In this document: positions 38,835 through 50,134 of the stretch, in pieces
Layout of the letters: each line of letters starts with the position of its first letter
Numbering within the stretch: position 1 is the first letter of the stretch
Assembly: GCA_964017155.1 (NCBI GenBank)
Contig: OZ024856.1
Coordinates: 47,447,346 to 47,511,345 of the forward strand
Source of the DNA: Oasisia sp. SBJ-2009
Lineage: Eukaryota; Annelida; Polychaeta; Sabellida; Siboglinidae
Length of the DNA: 64,000 nt
Direction: 5' to 3'
Position numbers and translations under genes: made by a program
Notes under the pieces: model-generated
What the model saw: the letters and a program-made list of their open reading frames with translations, nothing else
Database searches by the model: none
Told to the model about the DNA's origin: nothing

Positions 38835-40342
38835 TTGCTGAACAAGGCCTTTGAAGGAAGCATATAAACGAAACATTGCAAAAGCAGCACAACACCAGAA
38901 GGCACCAGGACAGAATGGCAGAAACCAGAGGCATATTACGTTGATGGTTGCGCTCTGCCATGTCATTAAATTGCCAACTGGCACAAAAACTGCACTATTT
39001 TGAATGTAATTTGCAAGTGAGGCTGAATAGTTCCTAACACCATACATGTTCAAAAGACTAAGCATAGCCTGGAAAGGCGCGCATTTTTGTTGTTGTGCTC
39101 AATATTTAGAACACTCCAGACGATCAAGAGAAACTACAGCAACCTTTCGTTTAAAAACTTCAAGTGATTCATTCAAATGCATTTCCCCAAGTCTTCGGTG
39201 GTCCCCTAGCTGCTTGAGCAAATACTTGCACGTGATATAGGAATAGATCATTGTAATACCACAGTCGTTAGTGAGTCTCGCTTTTGAAAGTGGATGGATG
39301 TGGCGTCAGACTGATTCGCAGTCTTGTTACTCTGTACATTGTTTGTACTCATACACATGTGTATATCTTTGGGTTGGCACGTATGATATAATGCTCCGAC
39401 TTCTGGAGAAACAACAGACGTGATTCGCAGTCTTAATTTGCCAGCGTCGCAGTCAGGCAAATGAGCATCGTACGGAGCTATCTCAGATTAGGTCCAGCCT
39501 CCATACTGGACATATTGTTGTGGCTTTTCTTCTGCTGCTGTCTGTGTTTAAGTGCTCAGTGCCAACCCACGCCTCCACTTCCCTCTCTCAACATACAGTA
39601 GTAATACAAAAATCTTAGCAGGCGAGGGAACCCCGAGGTGGCACAGAAGGGAAATGCAATTTGGAATAAATCTGTTTTTATGAAAGGCGGCTGTAGCCTG
39701 GTGATGTTTAAGTCAGATGGAACCATACGTTGGGCACAACTGCAAAAAATTACGCTTTATCCAAGGGTAAACTTAGCGACTTGGCAATGGTGCTAGTGAC
39801 ATATGTAGACATACAAGTAAGCATGTACCACTTGCACTACATTTGTATCTTGGATATAACACTGTATGAAGATAAGTTAAGTTAAGAACTGCCTTCTGGT
39901 GTTGTGCTGTCACATAAACGTCAATGAATCACTTCAGGAAACATATAAGGTTTTGTGTTTTTTGCTCTTTCAATACATCAAGGAAGGCTACTTTATATGT
40001 AGCATCTATGGAGATCTTATACATCTGTCACTACACTCATGTACGGGGATCAGATACATTAAATATGCCCTACCAGGGTCGTCACTCATGGAAGCTTTCA
40101 AAATTCCCTGACTTTTCTCTGACTCAAGGTTTCATTTTTGCTGACCATGCTGGCTGAACAATCATGAAAATGTATGCACGATATACATGTAATTAGCAAT
40201 TAACTTACAAAATGTAATAAGTGTTCGATGCCCACTCAGATTGCCTAGTTCAATTCCTATGCCAGTGAATGACACAAAGTCATTGACATAACAACATTAT
40301 CAAGGCATGATCTGAGGCTTCATCATTGTGGGCTCTGTGGAT
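38835..40342. other. No recognised gene
   Basis: Single-copy DNA outside the giant inverted repeat. A minus-strand frame from about 39280 to 39113 and another at 39065-38802 read without stops for 55-87 codons, but no domain is recognisable. Between 40060 and 40140, CCAGGGTCGTCACTCATGGA and TTCCCTGACTTTTCTCTGAC announce the tandem unit that follows. Confidence 0.35.
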
Positions 40343-41628
40343 TTTTAATTTATTATTTATTAAAACAGCATAAGTTTGTGGTATCAACATTGTTTCACAG
40401 GATTGTTATGCGTAATGAATTCGAGTTTGTGGCATCGCGGCGTTATGTGTATGACATAAGAAAGTCAAATTTCCCTGACTTTCAAGGGATTTTCCTGTAT
40501 TTCCCTGAATTTTTCTCAAAATCTTAAATTTCCCTGACCTAGCACAAAATTCCATGACTTTCCCCTGACCTTGAATTTCTCTGACTTTTCCCATGTCTAC
40601 CAGGGTCAATACTACAGAAACACAGAAGGTTATGTTTATTTGATTTTTTTACTTTTTTTTAACACTACAGAAACACAGAGGGTTTTTTTTTTTTAAATAC
40701 TTTTTTCTACTCTACAGAAACACAGAGGTTTTTTTTTTTTTACTTTTTTTTACTTTTTTTAACACCACAGAAACACAAAGGGTTATTGTTTTACTTCTGG
40801 TCAACAAAACACATGAAACAAGACCAGTGTTGTAATCACTTCTCATCAGCCTCTATATGTGTAATAACTACACAATATGTTCGTTTTTTCAACGCATCAT
40901 CAACACAGGACTATTTCTTCAATGCATGACTTGAACAGTGCTATTTTTTTTAGTTTGTTTAGATTTTCAACGCATCACATAAACAAACATATCGGTTTTT
41001 TTAAATTTTTATATGTGATATATGTATATAGAGTAAGGTGGGGGCATAGCACACAGGGTGGGGCATAGCGCCCATACCTCTATTTTGGCGAATATTGCTT
41101 TTAGTGGCTCCATATAGCGACCAAATGATTCCTTTCTGCATCCCGACGCCACGTAAGCGTGCTTTTGCTGAATATAATCGAGCGCGATGTAAGTATATCT
41201 CTTTTACTGTTTCATGGTCATTTGTTATAAAATCGCTTCCATGTTCATGAATAAAGTGACGCTAAATAGCTACGAACTTTTAAAAACTTCGCATAGCTTT
41301 CTAAACTATGTCATATAACCTACATTTCCATGGCCTCAGATACGGCGAGCGATAACAGACAATGTCATAAATGACAAATCCTCGGAGTGGTCGCCGATGG
41401 GGCATAGCGCCACCTGTGCATTGGGGCAAAGCGCACATCCCTGTGCGCTATGCCCCATGCGTAAGTTGGTATAAACATATAATTGTGTATTCATTTTAGA
41501 TGGCATATCGTTCTGTAAATACAATATAAATTATATGTGTGTGTGTGTGTGTGTGTGTGCGTGTGTGCGTGCGTGCGTGCGTGCGTGCGTGTGTGTGCCT
41601 GTATGTGCGTGAGTGCGTTCGTGCGTGT

Positions 41629-41730
41629 GTAAGTGTAAGTGTAAGTGTAAGTGTAAGTGTAAGTGTAAGTGTAAGTGTAAGTGTAAGTGTAAGTGTAAGT
41701 GTAAGTGTAAGTGTAAGTGTAAGTGTAAGT
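41629..41730. repeat. (GTAAGT)17 hexanucleotide repeat
   Basis: Seventeen units of GTAAGT, preceded by about 90 bp of GTGT/GCGT repeat, lie in the 5' non-coding part of the pogo element, about 160 bp before the transposase start. GTAAGT is also the consensus of a eukaryotic 5' splice site. Confidence 0.95.
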
Positions 41731-41889
41731 GTGTGTTTGCGTTTAGCACACACACTGAAACACACACACGAAATATGATGTATACAATAATGTTTGCCTG
41801 TTAACTTTATTAGTATAATTAACTTGTTACATGTTCTTTTGATAGTTATATGGCTAACTGACAGCATTTATATTTTAGATTGAGAAACT

Positions 41890-43638
41890 ATGGTTCGGAA
41901 GTATAAAAGAAAAACTACGCAGGGGAGGTACGGATCTGAAAGACTGTCGTTGGCTGTAGCGGCTGCCCGTGAAGGACAGAGCATTCGTGGTGCTGGGGCA
42001 GATTATGGAATCCCGAGGCGAACCCTAATACGCCACTGCTCTGGCAATGTACGTCGACCTGGTGTTATCGCGATGGGCAGCAAGCGTTGCGTGTTTTCAA
42101 GCGCCTTTGAAGCGGAATTAGTACAGTACGCGAAGGAGATGTCCAAGAAGATGTACGGGTTGACAACGATCGACGTCAGGCGTTTGGCATACGCTGTTGC
42201 GGCGAAATTGGGGGTACATCATCAATTTGATGATGGGCGTGGACTAGCCGGAAAAGACTGGTTGTCTAACTTCATGAGGCGCCTCCCAGAGTTATCGATT
42301 CGTGTACCGATCTCTACTAGCCTGGCCCGCATAGAAGGTTTCAACCGCGAAGCAGTTAAGGCGTTTTTGCGTTGTACAAAGACGTCTTGAAAGAAGGGGA
42401 TCACAGAGCTACTGCCATTTGGAACTGTGACGAAACAGGCTTCAGGACGGTGACGAAGGCGGCGAAAGTCTTGTGTCAAACAGGAACGAGGCAGGTGCGA
42501 AAGGCTTCAAGCGGTGAGCGTGGAAAGAATATCACCGCGCTGTGCTGTGTCAGTGTTGCCGGGTCTTACATCCCGCCGCTGTTTGTCTTTCCTCGCAAGA
42601 GAATGGTGATGTCGCTGATGAATGGTGCTCCTGCTGGATCGATTGGTGCGGTGAATGAACGTGGTTCGGGGTATATCGACGGAGCTCTATTCATGAAGTG
42701 GCTCAAACACTTCGTCGAGATTACGGGATGCACCAAAGAGCATCCACATCTGCTTCTGTTGGACGGACACGAAAGCCATAAGACCCTCGAGGCAATCAAC
42801 TTCGGCAGGGAACATGGGGTCATCATGCTGCCATTTCCGCCGCACTGTACCCACCGACTTCAGCCGCTCGACCGAACATTCTTTAAGTCTCTGAAGTCCG
42901 CATTCAGCCGATCGGGCGACAACTGGCTAACATCGAACAGGGGACGAGCCATCACACAGTATGAGGTGATCGCACTGTTTGAGCGAGCGTACAGCTGTAC
43001 TGCTACAATACAGACTGCCGTCAATGGATTTGCGACCAGCGGCTTATGGCCGAACAATGACAGCAAATCAGACGCCGAATTCGAGATCCTTGAGTTGTCA
43101 TCCCACCCTCCCCAAGTCGCAGCCGTGGGTGAATTCGTTACTGGGGTGACCGACACCCAAAACACCACCTCTCTATCTACTGACCCGACTATGACTACAA
43201 GCCATGATGACACCGAACACGCAGTCTTCACAGAAGCTGCGAGCGCACCAGATGTCGACACCAGTCCGGTACCCTCTGAAGATGGCATTCGTGCAGTCAT
43301 TCCTGACGTCCTCGCCATACAAGCTTGCTGCGGAGAAGAAACGTAAAGCGAGAACGCCGAAACAGCCGCTGGTGGCAAAGAAAACTCGAAACGTCAGGTG
43401 TGAACAACAGCCAACTCCTGGTCCGTCCGGGCTTTCCAGGGTGCCACCACGGGGCAACACAAAGCAAATCAACGGCGATGAAGATACACAATGTGTCGTG
43501 TGCTGCGAGCCTTACGCAAACAGCAAATCCAGGGAGGTCTGGCTGCAGTGCCTGAGCTGCAAGAAATGGGCACACGCCGCATGCACTGCAGGCGACCCAT
43601 ACTACACCTGTCACAATTGTGAATCAGACTCAGATTAG
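41890..43638 (+). pseudogene. Pogo-like transposase with C-terminal PHD finger (two frameshifts)
   Basis: From ATG 41890, residues 1-55 form a psq/CENP-B-type helix-turn-helix (YGSERLSLAVAAAR, SIRGAGADYGIPRRTLIRH). About residues 105-145 hold AGKDWLSNFMRRLPELSIR. After a frame change at a run of five T (42364-42368), the DDE catalytic core follows: NCDETG (Asp at 42429), LLLLDGHESHK and PPHCTHRLQPLD, spacing DD35D, as in pogo/Tigger enzymes. After a second frame change near 43250-43330 a basic segment leads to a PHD finger (CVVCCEPY...WLQCLSCKKWAHAAC...YTCHNC; Cys4-His-Cys3 pattern). Stop at 43636; AATAAA at 43732. The enzyme would cut and paste the element in the nucleus. One inserted T and one further base shift are the only visible lesions, so recent death or sequence errors are both possible. 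Confidence 0.9.
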
Positions 43639-44560
43639 AACTAATCTGGACAAAACATTGTCATAGCACACAGCAAAATGAACTGTTTCCTTGTGGAACT
43701 ATCGTTAGTTGTTCGTTTATGTAGTGCATTAAATAAAGTTTTGTATTTTTGTTGGTATATGTTTTTGTAGCCTATTTGTAAAAACAAAAACATGCATGCA
43801 ATTCCATATGGCCCATCCCTGTGCGCTTTGCCCCGCCCACGGGGCAAAGCGCCCAAATTGAGTCGGTGCGCATAATTAATCACACAGCAAAAACATATTA
43901 CTCGAATCGTGCCAAATTTGTACGACATATACTCAATATAGTTAGTGACATATTGTATATATTTGTTATTATATTCCAGTAAGTAAAGCCAACATATGAT
44001 ACAATGTGTGTTACCCTGTGCGCTATGCCCCACCCTACTCTATACAAACATACAGATATATCATAGAACCAAATTTAACATGGACAAGCGTGTTTTCTCG
44101 GTGCTATACACTGCAGACTGTGGTGATGACACTGTCCCCCAATATATGAGTCTACCTAGTACACCACTTACAACTGATGGAACCAGGGGTGTGCCACAAG
44201 TCTGTGCTGACAATGTACAACAAATAAGTACAGAGTAAATTACACGCAACTACATGATGTGTAATCATGAATTATACACTATGTAGTAAATTCATTCTAC
44301 TGGGTACAACAGTCTTATTTTTTTACTAACTCAATGGGGCAATGGTTAATAACTCAACTGGCTGACATATTTGAAATGTTTGCAAGATATCAATTTAAGT
44401 AGGTCTTCAATATGGTGTTTTACAATGTGGGCTGTTTTAGAATTTCCTAGACCTACTGCCTGTCACCTTTCCTAGACCCACTGCCTGTAACCTTCTCCTA
44501 GACCTACTTTCTGTCACCTTCTCCTAGACCTACTTTTTTACTTTTTACAACATAAAGGGT

Positions 44561-45847
44561 TATTTTTTTATTGATTATTTATTAAAACAGCATATGTTTG
44601 TGGTATCAACATTGTTTCACAGGATTGTTATGCGTAATGAATTCGAGTTTGTGGCATCGCGGCGTTATGTGTATGACATGAGAAAGTCAAATTTCCCTGA
44701 CTTTCAAAGGATTTTCCTGTATTTCCCTGAATTTTTCTCAAAATCTTAAATTTTTCCTGACCTAGCACAAAATTCCCTGACTTTTCCCTGACCTTGAATT
44801 TCTCTGACTTTTCCCTGACCTTGAATTTCTCTGACTTTTCCCATGCCTACCAGGGTCAAACATATCGGGTTATTTTAATTTACTTTTTTACTTTTTTCAA
44901 TACTACAGAAACACAGAAGGTTATTTTTATTTGATTTTTTTTACTTTTTTCAACACTATAGAAACACGGAGGGTTATTTTTTTAAATACTTTTTTCAACT
45001 CTACTACAGAAACACAGAGGGTTATTTTTATTTGATTTTTTACTTTTTTTAACACTACAGAAACACAGAGGGTTGTTGTTTTACTTCTGGTCAACAGAAC
45101 ACATAAAACAAGGCCAGTGTTGTAATCACTTCTCATCAGCCTCTATATGTGTAATAACTACACATTGTGTTCGTTTTTTCAACGCATCAACACAGGATTA
45201 TTTTTTCAACGCATAACTTGAACAAACAGTGCTATTTTTTTTACTTTTTTTAGATTTTTAACGCATCACATAAACATACATATAGGGTTATTTTTATAAT
45301 TTTTATATGTGATATATGTATATATACAAACATACAGATATATCATAGAACCAAATTTAACATGGACAAGCGTGTTTTCTCGGTGCTATACACTGCAGAC
45401 TGTGGTGATGACACTGTCCCCCAATATATGAGTCTACCTAGTACACCACTTACAACTGATGGAACCAGGGGTGTGCCACAAGTCTGTGCTGACAATGTAC
45501 AACAAATAAGTACAGAGTAAATTACACGCAACTATATGATGTGTAATCATGAATTATACACTATGTAGTAAATTCATTCTACTGGGTACGACAGTCTTAT
45601 TTTTTTACTAACTCAATGGGGCAATGGTTAATAACTCAACTGGCTGACATATTTGAAATGTTTGCAAGATATCAATTTAAGTAGGTCTTCAGTATGGTGT
45701 TTTACAATGTGGGCTGTTTTAGAATTTCCTAGACCTACTGCCTGTCACCTTTCCTAGACCCACTGCCTGTAACCTTCTCCTATACCTACTTTCTGTCACC
45801 TTCTCCTAGGCCTACTTTTTTAATTTTTACAACATAAAGGGTTATTT
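44561..45847. repeat. ~1.28-kb tandem unit, copy B (empty site)
   Basis: Complete copy without the pogo insertion. The pre-integration sequence is GATATATGTATATATACAAA at 45311-45330, where copy A has GATATATGTATATA, the element, then TATACAAA. A block AACATGGACAAGCGTGTTTT (45358) also occurs in copy A (44079) and, slightly altered, in the giant inverted repeat (AACATGGACAAGCGTGTGTT, 22318). Confidence 0.95.
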
Positions 45848-46663
45848 TTTTATTTATTATTTATTAAAACAGCATATGTTTGTGGTATCAACATTGTTTC
45901 ACGGGATTGTTATGCGTAATGAATTCGAGTTCGTGGCATCGCGGCGTTATGTGTATGACAAAAGAGAGTCAAATTTCCCTGACTTTCAATGGATTTTCCT
46001 GTATTTCCCTGACTTTTTCTCAAAATCTTAAATTTCCCTGACCTAGCACAAAATTCCCTGACTTTTCCCTGACCTTGAATTTCTCTGACTTTTCCCTGAC
46101 CTTGAATTTCTCTGACTTTTCCCATGCCTACCAGGGTCAAACATATCGGGTTATTTTACTTTTATTTTTTACTTTTTTTAATACTACAGAAACGCAGAAG
46201 GTTATTTTTATTTGATTTTGTTTACATTTTTCAACACTACAGAAACACGGAGGGTTATTTATTTAAATACTTTTTTCAACTCTACAGAAACACAGAGGGT
46301 TATTTTTATTTGATGTTTTACTTTTTTTAACACTACAGAAACACAGAGGGTTATTGTTTTACTTCTGGTCAACAGAACACATAAAACAAGGCCAGTGTTG
46401 TAATCACTTGTCATCAGCCTCTATATGTGTAATAACTACACATTGTGTTCGTTTTTTCAACGCATCAACACAGGATTATTTTTTCAACGCATTTATGTGG
46501 GCTGTGTGGGCAATGTGGGCTGTTTTAGAATGTCCTAGACCTACTGCCTGTCACCTTTCCTAGACCCACTGCCTGTAACCTTCTCCTAGACCTACTTTCT
46601 GTCACCTTCTCCTAGACCTACTTTTTTACTTTTTACAACATAAAGGGTTATTTTTTTATTAAA
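45848..46663. repeat. Tandem unit, copy C (internally deleted)
   Basis: Matches copy B up to TTTTTCAACGCAT at about 46493 and then jumps to GTGGGCTGTTTTAGAATGTC, leaving out about 460 bp. It ends with CATAAAGGGTTATTTTTTTA. The deletion removes the pogo target site. Confidence 0.9.
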
Positions 46664-47058
46664 ACGACTAATTATTTTTTACAAATTATTGACAGATTAT
46701 CATGATATTTGTACGATCATTTATGTTTCTTCTTTGCTTGTAACTTTTTTAAATGGCCGTACTCATTCACATAATCTCACAAATAATTTTGAAAGGTGGG
46801 GCCTGTCAGTGTGATCCAATATGGCCGCAGGCATAAACAATGAGAACCAAACTTCGACACAGAGAGGAAAAAATCATTAACCGCTCTTAAACACCACACA
46901 AAAATCAGATATCTGCATAGAGAAAGAGAAATATAGAAAAATTATAAACGAACAGGTATTTTGCGTGATAATAAACTTCGGCCACTAAACATGGACCCCT
47001 ATCTCCCCATGTTGTCAGAAGAGACAGCGAATCTGTTTGACCTCCCTACTAGGCATTT

Positions 47059-47750
47059 CAGACATGGGGTCAAATACATTGAAATGTATTTAAATACAAA
47101 TACTTTTGAGGGATTCAAATACAAATACTTTTAAATGCAAATGTATTTAAATACAAATACTTTTGAAAAGTATTTCAAATACTTTTTCAAATACTTTTCA
47201 TTTTCAAGATATATTAAGGATATATCAAGCAGTTCATCTAGTTTATTGCTATTGTCTAAGTTGTCTGGTTACATTCAGTGGTCTAGTATCTATCTGGCTA
47301 CTGCCCAGTGTTCAGTGTTCACTCTTGCCGAGTTCACTATTTCCCAGATTTACACCGCAGAAACATCAGCTGCTGGAAAGTGTTGTCTGTGAGGCGGCAT
47401 CTCTCTGGGCGAAACACCTTCCCAGGTCTCAAAGGTCCACTGCCTCAATGACTGCTCATATGATGGCTTAATTACCTTTACTAGGCCGTAATTCCTGAGT
47501 CTATTGCCACAAGACACAGTACAGTTACTAGAGTTTTAATAATTCAATCAAGAACTATTTAAAATTGCAATTAGTATACACATTTGAACAAGTATTTGAA
47601 AAAGTATTTGAAAAGTATTTGAAATATCAAATACTTTTGGAAAGTATTTAAATACAAATACAAATACTTTCAATTCCTAAATGTCAAATACAAATACTTT
47701 AAAAGAAGTATTTAAATACTTTCAAATACAAATGTACTTGACCCCATGTC
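47059..47750. mobile_element. hAT-like non-autonomous element, 692 bp
   Basis: Starts CAGACATGGGGTCAAATAC and ends GTACTTGACCCCATGTC. The termini are inverted repeats, followed inward on both sides by runs of AAATACAAATACTTT over about 160 bp. The right end lacks the final TG. The partner arm has an uninterrupted CTACTAGGTATAGCC-type junction, so this is an insertion. CAG...CTG ends suggest a hAT-type transposon; flanks AGGCATTT and ATTTTTGC are only a rough 8-bp duplication. No transposase is present. Confidence 0.75.
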
Positions 47751-48054
47751 ATTTTTGCCTATGCCTATGCCCAGTAGGCATAGGCAAAATCGTCCGTCCT
47801 GCCTGTGATTGTGATGGTGAAATCTGATTTTTACCTATGATCGAATGATTTTTCTTTTATTCAACTACAATATTTATATCAGTGTATGTCTCTGTATGAT
47901 AATATTGATCTGTCCTGCTTCTGTTGTGAAATCTTACTTTGGCAGGCAGTTTGACTGGCGTATTCTTTGTGGTGGGAACCTTTTGTGTGTGTATTATTTG
48001 CATAATGTATATACATATACATGTATATTATATATAAAGTTATTATTTCAATTA

Positions 48055-48172
48055 TGTGTCATACATCCACTATACCTTTACTACACCTGTGCTGTTGTGA
48101 TTATTTCAAAATAACCGTCTAGTCTTTTATTGATAAAATATACACAAAATACATTTGTCTTTCTTCAGTGTA
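48055..48172. repeat. 118-bp direct repeat, copy 1
   Basis: TGTGTCATACATCCACTATA to CTTTCTTCAGTGTA is repeated without any difference that I can see at 49457-49574, 1402 bp away in the same orientation. The intervening DNA includes the GTATAC microsatellite and the inner part of the left arm. The partner arm has no copy. Confidence 0.95.
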
Positions 48173-48184
48173 TAATATATATAT

Positions 48185-48368
48185 ACATGTATATGTATAT
48201 GTATACGTATACGTATACGTATACGTATACGTATACGTATACGTATACGTATACGTATACGTATACGTATACGTATACGTATACGTATACGTATACGTAT
48301 ACGTATACATATACGTATATGTATATATATATATATATATTATACAGCTGTATATATGTATTATACAG

Positions 48369-48434
<66 letters not shown>

Positions 48435-48560
48435 CAGCTGTATATATATATATATTTATATACAGCTGTATAATATATATATATTTATATGCAGCTGTAT
48501 AATACATATACATATATATTTATATATATATATATATATATTATAATAAATATTTGGGAA
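48185..48560. repeat. Self-complementary (GTATAC)n and (TA)n tracts
   Basis: About 20 units of GTATAC (48200-48310), itself a palindrome, run into TA tracts that contain four TATACAGCTGTATA palindromes (about 48340, 48363, 48430, 48460, the last in variant form). The whole tract could extrude as a cruciform. Confidence 0.95.
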
Positions 48561-49456
48561 ATGATTAATCTATCTTTTGCGACCGGACAGTGGCATAGCC
48601 AGAGGGGGCCAGGGGGCCATGCCCCCCTAATCGCGGACAATTTGGATGGTGGGAAACGGAGGACCTATAACCGGCTCCCTGATTCATAGAGTCACAAAAT
48701 ACAGAGGGTATAAGGATGCCTGATTGCCTGTGTAAAACTTTCCATCCCAGTCTTACTCTTTCCCAAAGACATTTGTCATCTTTCAAATAGGATTAAGTTA
48801 GGAATTCTCCAGTTCTGTCATTGCTGCAGCCAAAAAAGTGACAGAGCAACGAAAATATACCTTGTATTGAGAATGTCATCATTCTCAATGTACGCGACCA
48901 CTAATGGCTATTAAGGATCCAAAATAATAATTGTCTGGTAACTAGACTAAGTAGGCTTACATTTCATTTTGTTCTCTCTTTCTTGGCATCACTGTCGTTT
49001 GTGTGAGTTGACCACGAATTCCGTTTTCATTGTCTTTTTTCTTCCTCAGACTTTTCTCTCACTGCCAACAGCAGTCTCCAATTGCTTCTATCTGTTGCTC
49101 TTTTTCTCCAACTCTTTCTAACTCTTAATGCAATTCCCCATTGCATTTTTGTATTCTTGGAAATCTGACCGTTATTTCCTGACCAGATCAGTAAATTGAG
49201 TATTCCTGAAAATGTAAGTTTATTTCACAATTTTCTAAAAAAAATGATGGCCTTACAAAGCCAATAAAAATATTTGGAAAATTTGTATCCGATTTGTCAA
49301 GGCGATCTAAAATAGTTTTTTCAAGGGCTCATAAAAGTATGCATATTTAAGAGAATAACTTTAAATTTGGTACTTGTATTGAATAAATGACTTATGGGGA
49401 ATCCAAATAGATACTTTTGCAGTTTAAGCCCGTCCTAAAACTCACTCACAAAATGT

Positions 49457-49574
49457 TGTGTCATACATCCACTATACCTTTACTACACCTGTGCTGTTGT
49501 GATTATTTCAAAATAACCGTCTAGTCTTTTATTGATAAAATATACACAAAATACATTTGTCTTTCTTCAGTGTA
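49457..49574. repeat. 118-bp direct repeat, copy 2
   Basis: Identical to 48055-48172. Just upstream, AGATACTTTTGCAGTTTAAG (49409) and the spaced sequence CATCCACTATACC...CTACACCTGTGCT resemble the hairpin at 58322-58754 (GGTACTTTTGCAGTTTAGGC; GTATCTACTACACCTGTACT), suggesting a shared ancestral element. Confidence 0.9.
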
Positions 49575-49749
49575 CACGTGTATACATCATTTTTTTATAA
49601 CTCAAAATTCCACTATGTGGCGCCACTGTACATCTTTTTTTATATCCCCGCCATGCACAAATGCATGTAAACACCCGATGTAGGTCTCGTAAAACGTATA
49701 TTTTATTGGATTGCACAAACAAATCATTCATAAAGCAGTACTTAGTTAC

Positions 49750-50126
49750 AGGGTTGGCATTGATGTAATCAAATTGATTAAATCATCGATTAAATCATTG
49801 ATTTAATCAACATGAAAAAATCAAGATATTGATTTTTTAGATTTTTTTAGATTATCTTAAATTTATACTTATGTTGCGTGCTACTGCCAGTTGATTTAAC
49901 TGTATGTATTTTTAAATAAAGTTTAAATTTGTAGACAACAACTTTGCTTTAATTCTTTAGAAATGCTAATAGTGTAATGAAATGTTGAGCCTATTGGGTA
50001 TATTATGATATTCCACCTTTATTTATTTTCCGAATTACAGATTATTTCTTATGATTGTCGAGAATGTTGAAAAAATCAAATAATCCGATTTATTCGAAAA
50101 AAATCATATGATTTTTTCCAACCCTG
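49750..50126. mobile_element. 377-bp hAT-type MITE with perfect 8-bp duplication
   Basis: Begins CAGGGTTGGCATTGATG and ends CCAACCCTG; the outer 9-10 bp are inverted. CTTAGTTA flanks both sides exactly (49742-49749, 50127-50134), the 8-bp target duplication of hAT transposons. The interior is AT-rich with many GATTTAATC dyads (ATTGATTAAATCATCGATTA) and no coding sequence. Mobilised in trans by a hAT transposase, by inference. Confidence 0.92.
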
Positions 50127-50134
50127 CTTAGTTA

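Larger units (their letters stand above)
41031..44040 (+). mobile_element. 3010-bp pogo/Tigger-like DNA transposon
   Basis: Ends are inverted: GAGTAAGGTGGGGGCATAGC at the left, and at the right the reverse complement of GAGTAGGGTGGGGCATAGCG. Both are followed by CACAGGGT, giving about 27 bp of TIR. A TA dinucleotide lies on each side (41029-41030, 44041-44042), the target site of Tc1/mariner/pogo elements. The core GGGGCATAGCGC or GGGGCAAAGCGC recurs just inside both ends (about 41060, 41398, 41425, 43820, 43845) and may be a transposase-binding repeat. The tandem copy at 44561-45847 carries the same sequence without the element, which confirms both borders. It contains one transposase gene. 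Confidence 0.95.
40343..44560. repeat. ~1.2-kb tandem unit, copy A (split by the pogo element)
   Basis: Copy A runs from TTTATTATTTATTAAAACAG to CATAAAGGGTTATTTTTTTA, interrupted at 41031-44040. Inside are a 20-21-bp minisatellite built on TTCCCTGACTTT (40460-40620), a 50-60-bp repeat built on ACTACAGAAACACAGA (40610-40790), the TTTTTTCAACGCATCA motif, and after the insertion a repeat built on TCCTAGACCTACT (44445-44535). Minus-strand frames of the type GKVREIQGQGK come from the minisatellite. No function is recognised. Confidence 0.9.
46691..49241 (+). repeat. Left arm of second inverted duplication
   Basis: Begins GACAGATTATCATGATATTT and matches, in reverse, 54233-56479 (ending AAATATGATAATCCGTC). 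Shared blocks include TGGACCCCTATCTCCCCATG, CTTTGGCAGGCAGTTTGACT, GGCCATGCCCCCCTAA, AGACATTTGTCATCTTTCAA and GCAATTCCCCATTGCA. Identity is roughly 80-90%, so it is older than the giant repeat. The arm is interrupted by a hAT-like insertion (47059-47750), a 118-bp repeat copy and a GTATAC microsatellite, none of which are in the partner arm. Confidence 0.9.
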
